From Tetracentron sinense (Eukaryota > Streptophyta > Magnoliopsida > Trochodendrales > Trochodendraceae): DNA of 64,000 nucleotides. The stretch spans positions 41,358,875 to 41,422,874 of the forward strand of contig CM026561.1 of assembly GCA_015143295.1 (NCBI GenBank), given 5' to 3'. The notes below the pieces were generated by a model. It was given only the letters and a program-made list of their open reading frames with translations. It ran no database searches and was not told where the DNA came from. Below are positions 43,001-54,500 of this stretch, piece by piece (positions within the stretch are counted from its first letter, which is position 1; the number at the start of each line of letters is the position of its first letter). A program made the position numbers and the translations under genes.

Positions 43001-43113
43001 CATCTTATATGTCAGGTTTTCTTTCTATGTTTGTATTACCATTTCAATGTTTGATGCCTTCTTGTTTATTGCAGTTGTTGGAAGGTCAACGAATTCGCGT
43101 AAACAAAGCTTAG
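40072..43113 (+). CDS. PSRP2: Chloroplast RNA-binding protein of PSRP2 type, two RRMs
   Basis: Exons 40072-40401, 41966-42067, 42223-42519 and 43075-43113 join in frame to 255 codons. The first 60-65 residues are rich in S, T, P and Q with few acidic residues, as in a chloroplast transit peptide, followed by an acidic EEASVSTQDPSSEAARR linker. RRM1 carries RNP2 as LYVGNI and RNP1 as RRFAFVTM (exon 2). RRM2 carries RNP2 as VYVGNL and RNP1 as SGFGFVSF (exon 3). The short last exon adds the final beta-strand, LLEGQRIRVNKA. The length and the SEAARRLYVGNIPRTI context match plastid-specific ribosomal protein 2/cp-RNP proteins, which bind stroma RNA or 30S ribosomes. Intron 1 holds a decayed copy of exons 2-3, and intron 3 ends in a duplicated acceptor. 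The start is the first methionine in a good context after two telo-boxes. Confidence 0.9.
41293..41740 (+). pseudogene. Decayed partial duplicate of PSRP2 exons 2-3 inside intron 1
   Basis: 41294-41364 matches the second half of exon 2 (FAFVTM...EDA.AIEKLNG, followed by GTAAG) and is still open, but lacks one codon and the first twelve codons with their acceptor. The following intron copy (AAGAAGCTTAC, TTTCATGAATT) leads to an exon 3 start copy around 41499, which is then interrupted by an inserted SINE-like block and resumes at about 41688 (AACAAAGTAAAT, then GAAAAACCTTTGCAGAT). It is a direct tandem duplication of about 0.4 kb of this gene that is no longer spliced in. Confidence 0.75.
41516..41686 (+). 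mobile_element. SINE-like insertion
   Basis: About 170 bp with a pol III B-box-like GAGTTCGATTCTC near the start and the phrase CCTGGGGATTAGTC towards the end, finishing in a short A run. It interrupts the duplicated exon 3 copy. Similar phrases (CTGGGGATTAGTC, GGACACCCTCTACTCGTG) occur at 63531-63590. The A box is not obvious, so the call is tentative. Confidence 0.45.
42921..43085 (+). repeat. 85-bp tandem duplication carrying the PSRP2 last acceptor
   Basis: TATTACCATTTCAATGTTTG, then ATGCCTTCTTGTTTATTGCAG and TTGTTGG, occurs twice, so two identical 3' splice sites stand at 42989 and 43074. The second gives the conserved ending (GQRIRVNKA). The first would give a 48-codon alternative ending that stops at 43136. 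Confidence 0.9.
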
Positions 43114-45306
43114 TGCTGTTGATGGGAGCTTGGTAGCTTGGAGAGAGATTTACTTTGTGTGCATTGTATTTAAAATTTAGATGGTCTTTCTCATGAAGAT
43201 TCAAAGAAACCTTCTTCCTGACAGTTAAGTTGATTAATGATAGATCTTTGTTTTCTCCTAAATTTCCAGAAATCTGATTTTTTCTCTATTTTAATAGATT
43301 TTTCCTGAGCAAAAATCAATGTCAGTCCCAGATAATTGTGATAGGCACCAGTAAAGAAGAAGAGTAATAGCAAGGAGAATGGCCATATCCTTCGCTTGAT
43401 CCTTTAATCCATAGATTGATCCAATCTTCTTATACTGTTAACAAACTACTGGTAGCAGATATACAATCCCAAATTAATTGATGTAGTGCTCCTGTATGAC
43501 TAATAAGTTGCTGGAAGCAAATATGGGAACTCCAAATTTTGCAAATTTAACTGTTCAAAGAACTGAAGTGTTCAAAACATGTCATAGGATGAACTCTGGC
43601 TGATTCTAGTAAATAAGCATGCCGCCTTCTGCGTAAAGGCGAGGATGCTGTTCAATTGTTCATCAATGAGCCCATCTACAGGTTCTAAACTGAAACCTGT
43701 GTCGTCTATGAAGGGAACTGTTGTAGCTTCCATTGCTTGTTACCTGAATCAGATCGCCAGTTTTCACCAGTAGTGCAGGAAGGTTCATTGATGTAGTTAG
43801 GGAAGCAGATCAGCCTTAATTACCCAAATCCTAATATGGCAAATCTGTCTAGAAAGGTATTTTTGTAATTTTACCCCTCAATCCCCTAAATTAGTCCTGA
43901 AATTAAATTTGGAGACCAGAATATAAGTCTAGTCAGGTCAAACAGAACTTAGTATATTCGTGGTTTGAATAATTGGGGACAAATCTGAAATTGACGGATT
44001 AGTTGAAAAAACTGAAATTTCAGCCTAGGTTGTTTTTAGGTAAGGTTGAGAACCATTATCAAAACCCTATGAAATTTTTTGATGAAGCATGAATATAATA
44101 GGAAATTGTAGATCTTCCCAATTTATTATCAGTAATGCCAAAATTAGGATATTATTGTTTGAATATCAAGACCAAAATTTGATGTATAGGTACATTTGGG
44201 TTACTCCATATGGGCTAGAACAGTGTTTAGCATGGGTTTAAATGAGTCCAGGAGAATAATCAAATCTAGGTTAAGAAATCCTAATAAATATTGAGTAGAA
44301 TTTAATGAATTAAGTAATTAATGATGTAAGATGGAGAATAAATCAAGGAAATACCTCACCCTATGAGGCTGAAGCAATAGAACTCAAGTTGAGTTCTAAT
44401 TGAAAACTTGAAAGATGTCAGCTTTTGAATTTCGGTAGTTTTAGTTCCTCAACAGCTTTGATTAATCAACACTAATTTGTGATTTGATTTGACAGCTGCA
44501 ACTGCAAGCTATGGCGTCCATTGACTACCAACAGCATGATCAATCTACCAGTCTTCATTGATTCATTTCCTCTCCAGGGGGAATTCATAGTAATGGCATT
44601 ACAATGGTCAAAGGATTTCTGCCCGAGTATTACAATCGGGCATAGCCTCTGCAACTGACATGTGGCGATAAATAAGGGAGATATAAAAATATAATAGAAA
44701 AAATTGAAGCAACATTTTTAATATTTTGATTTCCCCCTTATTTTCTTGCCATGTGTCAACTGAAAATGTTATGATATGCCTGAGTGTGATACTTGGGCAT
44801 CTCCCACAGTAAATCCGTTGGCATTCCGATAGTCAATTTGCTATTGTATAGGGGATGGTTGGTCATTCTTGGAACATAATGGGGAATCATCAAATGGTCC
44901 AACAAATTGGAGAATAAAGTATATGAGAGTAACTGAATAATAATAAAAAAATACGAAGAGGAATGCTATCCCCGGTCGCATTTACTCCAAAAGTTTCCAG
45001 GCAAGAGTAGGCATATCACGTGGAGATGTTTGATATTTTAACACATTTAAAAAATGAAAAACATAAAATGTTTGAAATTTGTAGCCACCAAGTTGAGTCT
45101 TTAGAAGATGATTTACCTTTTCGTGTAAGTAGTGATTTTGATCCATTCTCATGAGATATGACGTGTTGTTTGATATGTTAATCCTTTGGTCCAACTTCAA
45201 ATGTTAGGTTCACTAACCCATAAATAGGAACTAACACATCTAACTGGTTACAGCCTAATTGTATTTAGGATACCGGACAACAAAAAGTATGATTGGCCAT
45301 TTTCAG
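43114..45306. other. PSRP2 3' flank and intergenic DNA
   Basis: No gene found. The first few hundred bases probably include the PSRP2 3' UTR. The short ORFs have no domain, and no repeat family is certain here. Confidence 0.5.
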
Positions 45307-45546
45307 TCAAGCAAAACAAGAACCAGGCGAGCAGCCACGATATTCCAGACTTGATACATCGAGTTGAGTTAGCTCGAAACTTGACAGGATGGATTGGTGA
45401 AGACTCGCCCTCGAGTCCAAATTGATTTTTTTATCATCGTAGGGAGAAAGATCTATCATATTAAAAGTTACTGAAACACCATAATCTCCTGGAAGCTTTG
45501 TCCTGTAAGCATTTTCACCAATTTGCTGGAGAAATCTGAAAGGGCC
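45307..45546 (-). pseudogene. Ty3/gypsy pol C-terminal fragment
   Basis: The frame reads YDGPFRFLQQIGENAYRTKL, then PGDYGVSVTFNMIDLSPY and a DSRASLHQ tail. That is the end of many plant gypsy polyproteins, downstream of the integrase (GPF..L..I..NAY..DLP..YGVS.TFN..DLSPY). It is open to a stop but isolated: the upstream 78 codons of the same frame are not recognisable, and no integrase core lies nearby on this strand. It is on the opposite strand to the gypsy remains at 46255 and is probably a separate insertion. Confidence 0.65.
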
Positions 45547-46254
45547 ATCATAAAATATCAAATTATGCATATCAAAAGTAGTTCCGTTGATTGGATTATT
45601 TCCTTGACCAGGATCAAATGGCTTCAAATCGGGTGATGGAATATCATTTTCCTTTGGATGACTGGATTGCTCGACCTTGATGACCTGATCATTAATCAGA
45701 GGGAACGGTTGAATTTCGAATATGTCATTTCTAATGGATTGAGAAACTTGAGTTTGATTAACTTGTTGATTGGCAACCATGTTCCTTTAGTCTTGGCAAA
45801 ACTCACATACAAATTCTCTTGAGGGGAGTAGTCCATGCAATATTGATGGCAGGCTTGTTCTCTGCAATAAACACAGTAATAAAGCAATTCGGGTCATCCT
45901 CTATCTCCACATTGTTGACACCCTTCACTCCGTTGGATGGGATGAACCTGAGCAACTTCATTTGATCCAACCGACTCAAATCATAGAGTTCCAAAGCAAC
46001 TAACATTTTCTAGGTAGACAATGCTATTTCCATGCAAAAAGAGATAAGAAAACTAAGAGTCATTTGACTAAAATTAAAAAGGCCTTGGAAACTTAAAAAG
46101 GGAGTTTAAAAGGGCCTCTAAATTGAAAATTCCAGCAATCAAAAGGAGCCCAAAAATCTGTTAGAATGGGCATTCAAAATAAAGGGCTTGGTGGGCTACT
46201 CTTGCTTTTGTTGGGCTGGCCCATTGGTGCCTTAGCCATGTATTTTCTGGTATC

Positions 46255-48297
46255 AGTAATGCAAACATTGAGAGAACATCAACTCTTGGTGAAACCCCAG
46301 AAATGCTCATTCGCTCAACATGAGATTCAATATCTTGGCCATATAATTTCTGCTCAAGGAGTATCAGCTAACCCAGGGAAAATCTCTAACATGGTGAGCT
46401 GGTCGAAACCCACTTCACTCAAGCGCCTTCAAGGATTTTTAGGACTGATTGGTTATTACCGGAAGTTCATTAAGAACAATGGGACAATCAGCGTTCCTCT
46501 CACAAAATTATTAAAGAAAGGATGTTTTGAATGGAGCATGGAAGCAGATGTGGCATTTGCAAAGTTGAAAACAGCACTGACATCTACCCCTGTTTTAACC
46601 TTACCTGATTTCACACACCCATTTTCTATTGAATGTGACACTAGTGATTTTGGCATAGGTGGAGTTCTCACACAAGATGGTTGTCCAATAGCTTTCACAA
46701 GCAAGGGGCTTGTTGAACGACACCGGGGTTATCTACATACGAAAAGGAGATGATGGCTATACTACATGCAGTGGGAAAATGGCGATCCTATCTACTTGGA
46801 CGGCATTTCACCATAGTAATTAACCGTTCATCGCAGCATCAAGTATATGGATAACTACACCAACACAACAGAAATGACTTGCAAAATTATTGGGCTACGA
46901 CTTCTCTATTATTTATCGTCGAGGAAGTGAGAATACAGCAGCAGATGCACTCTCATGTCAACCTGACGGACTTTTGATCGCTGCTATCTCATTCCCAGTG
47001 GCCACTTGGGTGGAAAAAATTAAACTCGACAATGCATCGATCTGACACTCAACTTCAGGATATTATGCAAGGCTTATCTGCAGATCCATCTTTCCATCAC
47101 CATTATTCCATAAATGATGGTCTCCTTCGCTATAAGGGTAGGATCGTTTTAGCTCCTTCTTCTCCATTATGTGCTGATCGAAGTCCTTTACCACATGCAT
47201 TCTTCGCCAGAAGCGGGTCACTCCGGTTTTCTTAAAACCTATAAGCGAGCGAGTGTCAACAATCTTTGATTGGAAGGGCATGAAGAGGGCTATTAAACAG
47301 TATGTGGCAGCATGCGATACTTGTTAACGCAATAAAGCAGAGTTGATTTCTCCTCCAACCGTTACAAATTCCAGATCAGGTTTGGCTAGACATTTCGATG
47401 GACTTTGTTGACAGCCTACCGCTCTCTCATGGTAAGACCTCAATTTTTGTTGTTGTAGACCGTTTGTCACATCCTTATACGGCGGTATTGCACAAATTTA
47501 CATTGAAAACACATGGTATGCCAAGGTCTATTGTGAGTGATAGAGATTCAGTGTTCACTAGCCGTTTTTGGAAGGAATTTGACCATCACATGAGTTCCCC
47601 TTCTCACCCTCAAACTGATGGTGTTTGGAAACATACTTACGATGTTCCCACGACAATGGGTTAAATGGCTCCCTTGGGCTGAATGGTGGTATAGTACCAC
47701 ATTTCATAGCTCCATCATGTGAAGCTGTTTATGGTTCTCCTCCTCCAATTATTGCTACTTACCTCCCTCCCTGGAATCAACTGCAGTACATGAGGTGGAC
47801 CAAGCCCTTCGCCATAGAGATCGCATTTAAGCAGAATTTAGATGAAGCTCAACACCGTAGCAACAACTAGATAAGGGTCGCTCGGAACGTGAATTTGATG
47901 TTGGGGATTGGGTGTTTCTCCGTTTGCATCCCTATCGCCAAGTTTCAGTCCACACGCAACATGAAATTATCTCCCCGTTTTCATGGCCCTTACCGAATCT
48001 TACAGCGTGTTGACAAAGTTGCGTACAAACTAGAGTTGCTACCTTCCTCACGTATTCACCCCGTTTTGAAGAAAAAGGTTGGCAATACAGCAGTTCATGT
48101 TCAGGATCTTCCACCAATTACAGACGCGGGCATAATTCTAGCCTGATAGACGCATGATCAAGAGGAATAATCAGGCAGTATCTCAAGTACTGGTTCAATG
48201 GGGCTGATGCAACTGTTGAGGATGCGACATGGGAGAATTTTGTGGAATTTTCCCAATTTCCAACCTTGAGGACATGGTTGTTTTTATCGGGGGTGGA
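46255..48297 (+). mobile_element. Broken Ty3/gypsy element, RT tail to chromodomain-like end
   Basis: It begins inside the reverse transcriptase (QTLREHQLLVKPQKCSFAQ, YLGHIISAQGV, LQGFLGLIGYYRKFIK). The catalytic YxDD box and everything upstream are missing. RNase H follows (FSIECDTSDFGIGGVL, then a stop, then HFTIVIN and GSENTAADALS). Integrase pieces follow: H2C2-like [20 protein letters not shown] with IFVVVDRLS, then [17 protein letters not shown] and [10 protein letters not shown]. There is then a post-integrase part (LSPRFHGPYRILQRVDKVAYKL, LPPITDAG) and a chromodomain-like DATWENF. Several frameshifts, stops and an internal deletion break it. A polypurine tract (GGGGGTGGAA) at 48288-48297 leads into the LTR. 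Confidence 0.85.
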
Positions 48298-48500
48298 ATG
48301 ATACGATCCTCATCGTATCTACTCACATGAAGGCTGTTGTGGATGATGAGAGGATTCTCCATTCTCATCTCTCACATCTCTATCTTAGAAATTTTTGGTA
48401 TTTCAGTTGTTTACTTTCTTAGAATTTTTTTTTTTTTTTTTTTGAATACAAAATCTCATCCTCAAATTTGGTTCTTCTTCCTCTTCTTCTCAATTTTACT
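48298..48500 (+). repeat. Gypsy 3' LTR (right end approximate)
   Basis: TGATACGATCCTC begins directly after the polypurine tract, as expected for a 3' LTR. The right end cannot be placed because no 5' LTR is present for comparison. The 20-bp T run at about 48427 and the CT-rich tract after it may be LTR sequence or original host leader. The LTR lies 242 bp or less before the cohesin start codon. Confidence 0.6.
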
Positions 48501-48539
48501 TTCTCTCTGTTATTTGTGGTGAGGTGAAGAACCTTATCA

Positions 48540-51500
48540 ATGTTTTACTCGCACAACTTGCTTGCTCAAAACGGCCCTCTTGGAACAATATGGCTCGCAA
48601 CCCATCCGTATGGAGAACAAAAGCTTAAGAAATCCCACTACGCAGTCACCGATATCTCTTCATCCGTCGGTTTGTTTTTCCTTCTGGATCCCTTTTGATA
48701 TTTCCGCATTTTTATTTCATTCGAAACTCCTCCAAAGATTTATTTCCGTTTTCACAATATCTATTTTAGTTGTTGTGTGATCGAATTTAATGAGTTGTTC
48801 GATTCTTAAATTATGTTTCATCTGACTTGATTGGTATCTGTTTGATTTTTGATCCTTGAGTAGATATAGTGTTCAAGTTGTTTTTTTTTGGGTTTGTTTG
48901 TTATGTTGTATTTGGTTCACATCATTCCAGGAGGAATATATTAGGCACATTTCAGGGTAAATAGATTAGGCACTTAAAAAAGTAGAATTTGGAATCATGT
49001 ACAGGGATTTACTGGGATTTTTTGTTTCTCCTATCATCTCCAATTAATGGTATTCTTCCCATACCCGGATCATTGGAAAGCCTTGAATGACATTTAGGTT
49101 TTTCTTCTGTTTAGAATCATTAATTTGGCTTCACTCTGGCAGCAAAACTGTTCAAGATTACTTATAATTTAAAAAAATCATTAAATCTTGTTCCTTGAGA
49201 TTTGTAGAATGCTTATCATTATTTCCGGGGAAAATACTAAATTATTGTATCTACTTGCCAATAATGTTGAACACTTTGTGATTTTGCTGCTCTAAGAATC
49301 GAAAGTCACATGAATGGCTACTTCAATTAGAGATGTGTCATTGCGGTTATTAGAAGCATATTCACCACTTTAACTGTCATGGACATTGAAGCATTTTTAT
49401 GCAAGTGAGATAATTGTTCACTATTCAGTAAGCATTTTGATTTCAAATGGTTTTTATTGAGGTAATGCCCTCAAGAAGCTGCCCTTCCTTCAGGGTGTCA
49501 TTCATATATACACATGCAGAGGGGGTTAAAGGCCATCCAATTTATCGAAAGTCAGAGATTAACCCAATTGAACGATTTGCTTGACACTCCCACCCCCCGG
49601 GTTTAATTGGTTTACATTCGATACCACAATTATGAGGTTGCAGGTTGTCTTTACTTGCCCACCTAGGAAGATAGAAAGTTAAAAAAGAAGAAAAAAAACC
49701 AAATTGAATGTTCCTAACAATCCAATCTATTGCATTCTTCCTCAACAGCTAGAGAAACAAATCTGGTGAATGTTCCATAAAAGAAACTCATAAATCAGGT
49801 AGTCATTGTTCTTTGCTGAGAAGTTTCCTGTTGGGATCCATCAAATGGACCCCCCTATGTGTATGCTTGGTAAAGCTTGAGGGAGGAATGGCGTTTTCTT
49901 TCCATCCTAACTCGATTATAGTCTCTTATTCTAGTATCTGTTCTTTCTCTACAATGTTTTTATGTATGTTCTAATCCAATGTGCTTGTATGATAGTAATT
50001 GTACAAACTTAAATCCAGGGAAGGGGGAGGACACGCGGCGGCCCCAGAGAAAAATAGGGAACAAGCTATGGTTGGATGGAGCTTCTCAACCACACTTCCT
50101 CTTTCCCTCAGTTTTCTCCCTCTCCCTCTCTATTTCTCTCTTCTTTTAATTATAAAACAAACGAAGACACCTGTTTGATATGACTGTTAATGAGGAGATA
50201 TAAGGTGGGGCGTGTGGGAAGCAATGCTACTATCTGATGTAGAAGTCTGATTTCAAAGAGTTGGAGAGATGGAGTGGGGCGTGTGGCTCGTGGGAGCGAT
50301 GCAACTCTTCAAATTCTACTAACTTAGCAACTGAAAGCTTATTGGTTATGGCAATTAAGGTAAGGGAGGGTGTGGTTGCCAGTTAGGAAGGGGAGGGGGT
50401 GTGCTTGTATTACGAAACACCACCTCTCTCCTCTCTCTGTACACTTCAAACCCCCATTTCTCCTCCCTTCTCTCCTTTCAAAAATTTCATCAAACCAACT
50501 CAGTGGAACCTTTCTTTCACAGTGCACTATAGCACCTGTTCTGTTATTGCCTTCTTAAAAACCCAATACCTCTACATCCTCCACATGTCTCCTTCAGTCC
50601 TTCCCTTGTTTCCACCATCTATTCTTCTCTCAAAATCGCTTAAACATTTTCCATCTATCTCTATCTCTTGTTGGAAGCTAACAACAATATAAAAAGATAT
50701 TTGATGAATTCAATGCCTACTTCCTCCAATGTCTCCTTCCCTTTTTTGTGAGTAGTGTTGGAAAATATGGATGCTTTTCCTCAGAAAATTGCAGTTTCTC
50801 TTTCTTTTTGTGTGTTGTTGATACGTGAAACCTTCAATGAAGACAATAAGACACGCTTTAAATTAGTTTGCTTTTATATCTGTTGTAATTATGTGCTGGT
50901 TTGTTATCAAATTCTTCAATCTTCTATTTGGAATTAATGGATTTGAAAGATATTTATATTTGGAATTAATGGATTTGAAAGATATTTATGTAAAGGATTT
51001 AAAAATAATAGGAAAAAAAATAATGGCCGTTGGGTTATAATCAGTTGTTTACTGATTTATTCCATGCAATTGAGGACACTTGACATTATTCCTATAGTCC
51101 AAATCTCTCTCTCTCTCGTTTTTGGGATACTGTGGAATTTCAGAAGTTATCTCGGTAGAAAGATTTTAGTTGGCACAAAAAATATGAGTTCTTTGGAAAG
51201 AAGAAGGTGACAAACACTAAGTTTCCTCTACTGTACGGCAAATGCAAGGTGAAATAACTTGATCTTTTTTAGGCTTAAGGTAGATCAATATTTTAAAGTG
51301 CAAAAGCGTGAAGCATGACATTGGGACCTCAAGATGCGTGAGTCGTAAGCCTCACAAGAAAGTTTTATGCTCCCTCTTTTTAACAAATAAATAAACAATA
51401 AATAAGAATATTGCAAAAAGACTCAAAAATAATAATTAAAGGTTATAATGCATATATATGTGTGTGCATGTGCATTTACACATGCATATGTGATATTATA

Positions 51501-54500
51501 TAAATTATTCAGTCATAAAAAATAAATTTAAAAGGCAAGAAAAATTGAGATTTAGATTTATTTATTTATTTATATATATATATTGAAAGATGGATGATGT
51601 TCAATCATCATGTGATGGATTTTGGATTATAACAAACAATTGCAAAGCAGTCATTAATGTTTGAGGCACTTGCAAAGTACTCACTAATGTATGAGGCACA
51701 AGGTTTAAAAAAAAATAATGTTCAAGTCTCAAGTATATGGCTAGAACCCTATTTTTGATTAAAGTATGTGACACGCCTCAAACATAAAATGTCTCAGGCT
51801 CTTTAGGCATGAGGCGTGTGCAGTTAGACGTGTTAGTCTCTAATGGATTTAAGCCTCAAGGTGTTTTCCTTGAGCCTCGCCTCAAGGCGAGTCTTGAGGT
51901 GTAAGCCTCACATGCCTTTTAAAACACTTAGGTAGATAGATAGAGTAATTCCAGAGGAATCTCACATGAGAGAAGAGGTTGTAAGTTATTATTTGAATCT
52001 ATAATATGAACTATTGTCTTGGAGACTTGGTTTGGACCTAATTCCCTTTGACAGTACATCAACTGACGAAGCAGACTGGATGAAGACGCCTTTTGGTGAG
52101 AATTGCTGAAAGTACTTCGCTCTATGTGGCAGGGATCAAGTTTTGAGTCCAGAAAGGCTTCATAATTAATACTTACAAGAGATGTTGATGAATTTTAGAG
52201 GGTTTAAGACTCTTTTTTGCGTCTTATGTTAGGCGTCCCATCAAGGGCAGAGCAAGATTCTCTTGCAGGGGGGCTAACAATGGGGGTTCGGGGGCTTAGC
52301 CCCCCAAATTTTTTTTATGGCCAAGTTCATTGGCCATCGCGTCTATTTATGTCCATTTGCAAGGAATATGTACTTTCTCAGAAGTTTAGGAGGGAGGGAA
52401 GGAGGGAGGAGGGGGCTTCAGCCCCTCGGGTCCTATGTGGCTACGCCCCTACTTCCCATTGCCTCCCCTGTTACTTTTTCCCAATATCCTCTCTCTTAAT
52501 ATTCCTAAATTTTTCTTGACTTTCCCCTTCATTTGGGAGATATGTGGCATGTCCCTCCACCGTTTCCATGCTAAATATCCTCCTAAACTTTTCCTCCACC
52601 CTCTCTTAAATTTGGGAGACATAGAGAGGTCGGAGAGAAAAGGAGGGCAATTGGATGCATGGTCCGGATGAGTTATAGATTTCTTTGTGTTTATATGTGT
52701 TGGATGTATGCTTCAGATATATGGGTGTTTTAATGCCATTGTTGATTCGTGTTTTAATTAGAATTTTGTTTGTTCTTTCTTCTTCTTCTCCTTATCTTCA
52801 AAAACATTAATTATTCTCACCAATCTAGATGTTTCCATGAATATGCCATATCAAGAGATCAAAACCTAAGATTCATTTAATTATAATAGTTTTCTTAAGA
52901 AGTGATTAGATGATGGTCCAGATTGATAAGAAAATGCATACTATATATAATTGAAGACACATAAGATTTTCGGTGTTTTCTTTTTGGAGACATAGATGCA
53001 CTGGATGTATGTCCTACAAAGATCTCTTCAAACAAACTTTTCTGGGTGGGATACGACCTGGATGGCTCAGTCCATTTGTGCAAAAAATTTACTTAATGTT
53101 TTGAGGAAATCAAAGCCTATTTTCTCAATATTTAATTAGTAATAAAAATGTATTTCAAATTAATCTGATTTAAAATGTTAGTACTAATTTCAGTAGTTAT
53201 TAAATTGGGTTTACTTAATATATTGTTAAGGGTCTAATATAGAAAATCATTCACATAATTATGATAATTTAATCCACATAGTTATAAATTTATAATAATT
53301 CAACTAAAATTTTTGTTCTTCCTTCCTTATTATACATCTGGAGATTAGTATGTGTTACTGGTGTTGTACTATTTCATTTGGAGATTAGTACATGTTACTG
53401 ATTTAGCACTGCTCATGCACTGAGATTTATGGAAAGAGGTTGGTGTTTGTAAACTGTAGATACATGAAGTTATTGATCGGATTGAGTTGTGAGTTAGGGG
53501 AGATTTCAAATTGAAAGAGAAGGGAAGATGGCATTTGTGATGGAGTTTGCGGAGAATTTTATGGAGGATGATGTAGGACCCCAAAGAGAGGGATAGGAAG
53601 TTCTGGGAACATGTATATGCAGTGAAGGGCTGAAGGAATGCTGCAACAAGACTAAGGAGATGTGGAGCTTACCCATCCTCCCTTAAGGAGTCTGAACATT
53701 CGAGCACCACAATTCTCAATTTTGCGTGGTTTTAATTAGAACCATTGTAGCAAATTATCCTTTGGCCTGCATCAACATATATGGAGCTAAATGTATTTTT
53801 TTAATTTTCTTTTTAGCTTTTGTGTAGGAATTTGGAAAAAAAAACAGGCAATTTATTGGTGTGATGTTGTGTACTTCCTTGACTTTTCAGGGTTCTGGAT
53901 TGGTTAATTAGGAATATATTTGACTTAAGGATCGACATATCGATGTATCTTCTTACCATCTTCAAATTAGGTTCATTAATATTTATTTTTTTCATAATAA
54001 AAATTTATTTACTGTCATTCTTCTTAAACCTACAACCTTTTACTGTATTTCAAGTTAATTAATTTAAAACTATAATATCAATTTAATAACTTTTTTCCTG
54101 CATTTCCGTGCATTTCACGGACTTCTTACTAGTTACACATGAAAAGGCAGCCAATGTTGTTTCTCATCATTCTGTTAATATCCTGTTGTTTGTTTCTTTT
54201 AGATCGCATCATGTTCCCGGAAGTTCCCATTGCCCTGAGAATGTCGGCCCACCTTCTGTTGGGTGTTGTTCGTATATATTCAAAGAAAGTTGATTATCTC
54301 CTCCATGATTGCAACGTGGTTAATACCACGATAGGGAAGGCCTTTGCCTCAATAGAAGTTAATCTACCAGAGGATGCGACCCATGCACCGTTTCACTCTA
54401 TCACTTTGCCAGAGACATTTGAGCTTGATGCTTTTGATTTGGGCGATGATTTATATCATGAGGGGTAAAATTGTTGGGAACTTGATTATTAGTACAAAGC

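Noticed and set aside
45803-46006. 67-codon minus-strand ORF starting MLVALELYDLSRLDQ
   Set aside because: Looks protein-like but I cannot place it in any family, and it has no supported neighbours or splice partners, so it is not annotated as a gene.
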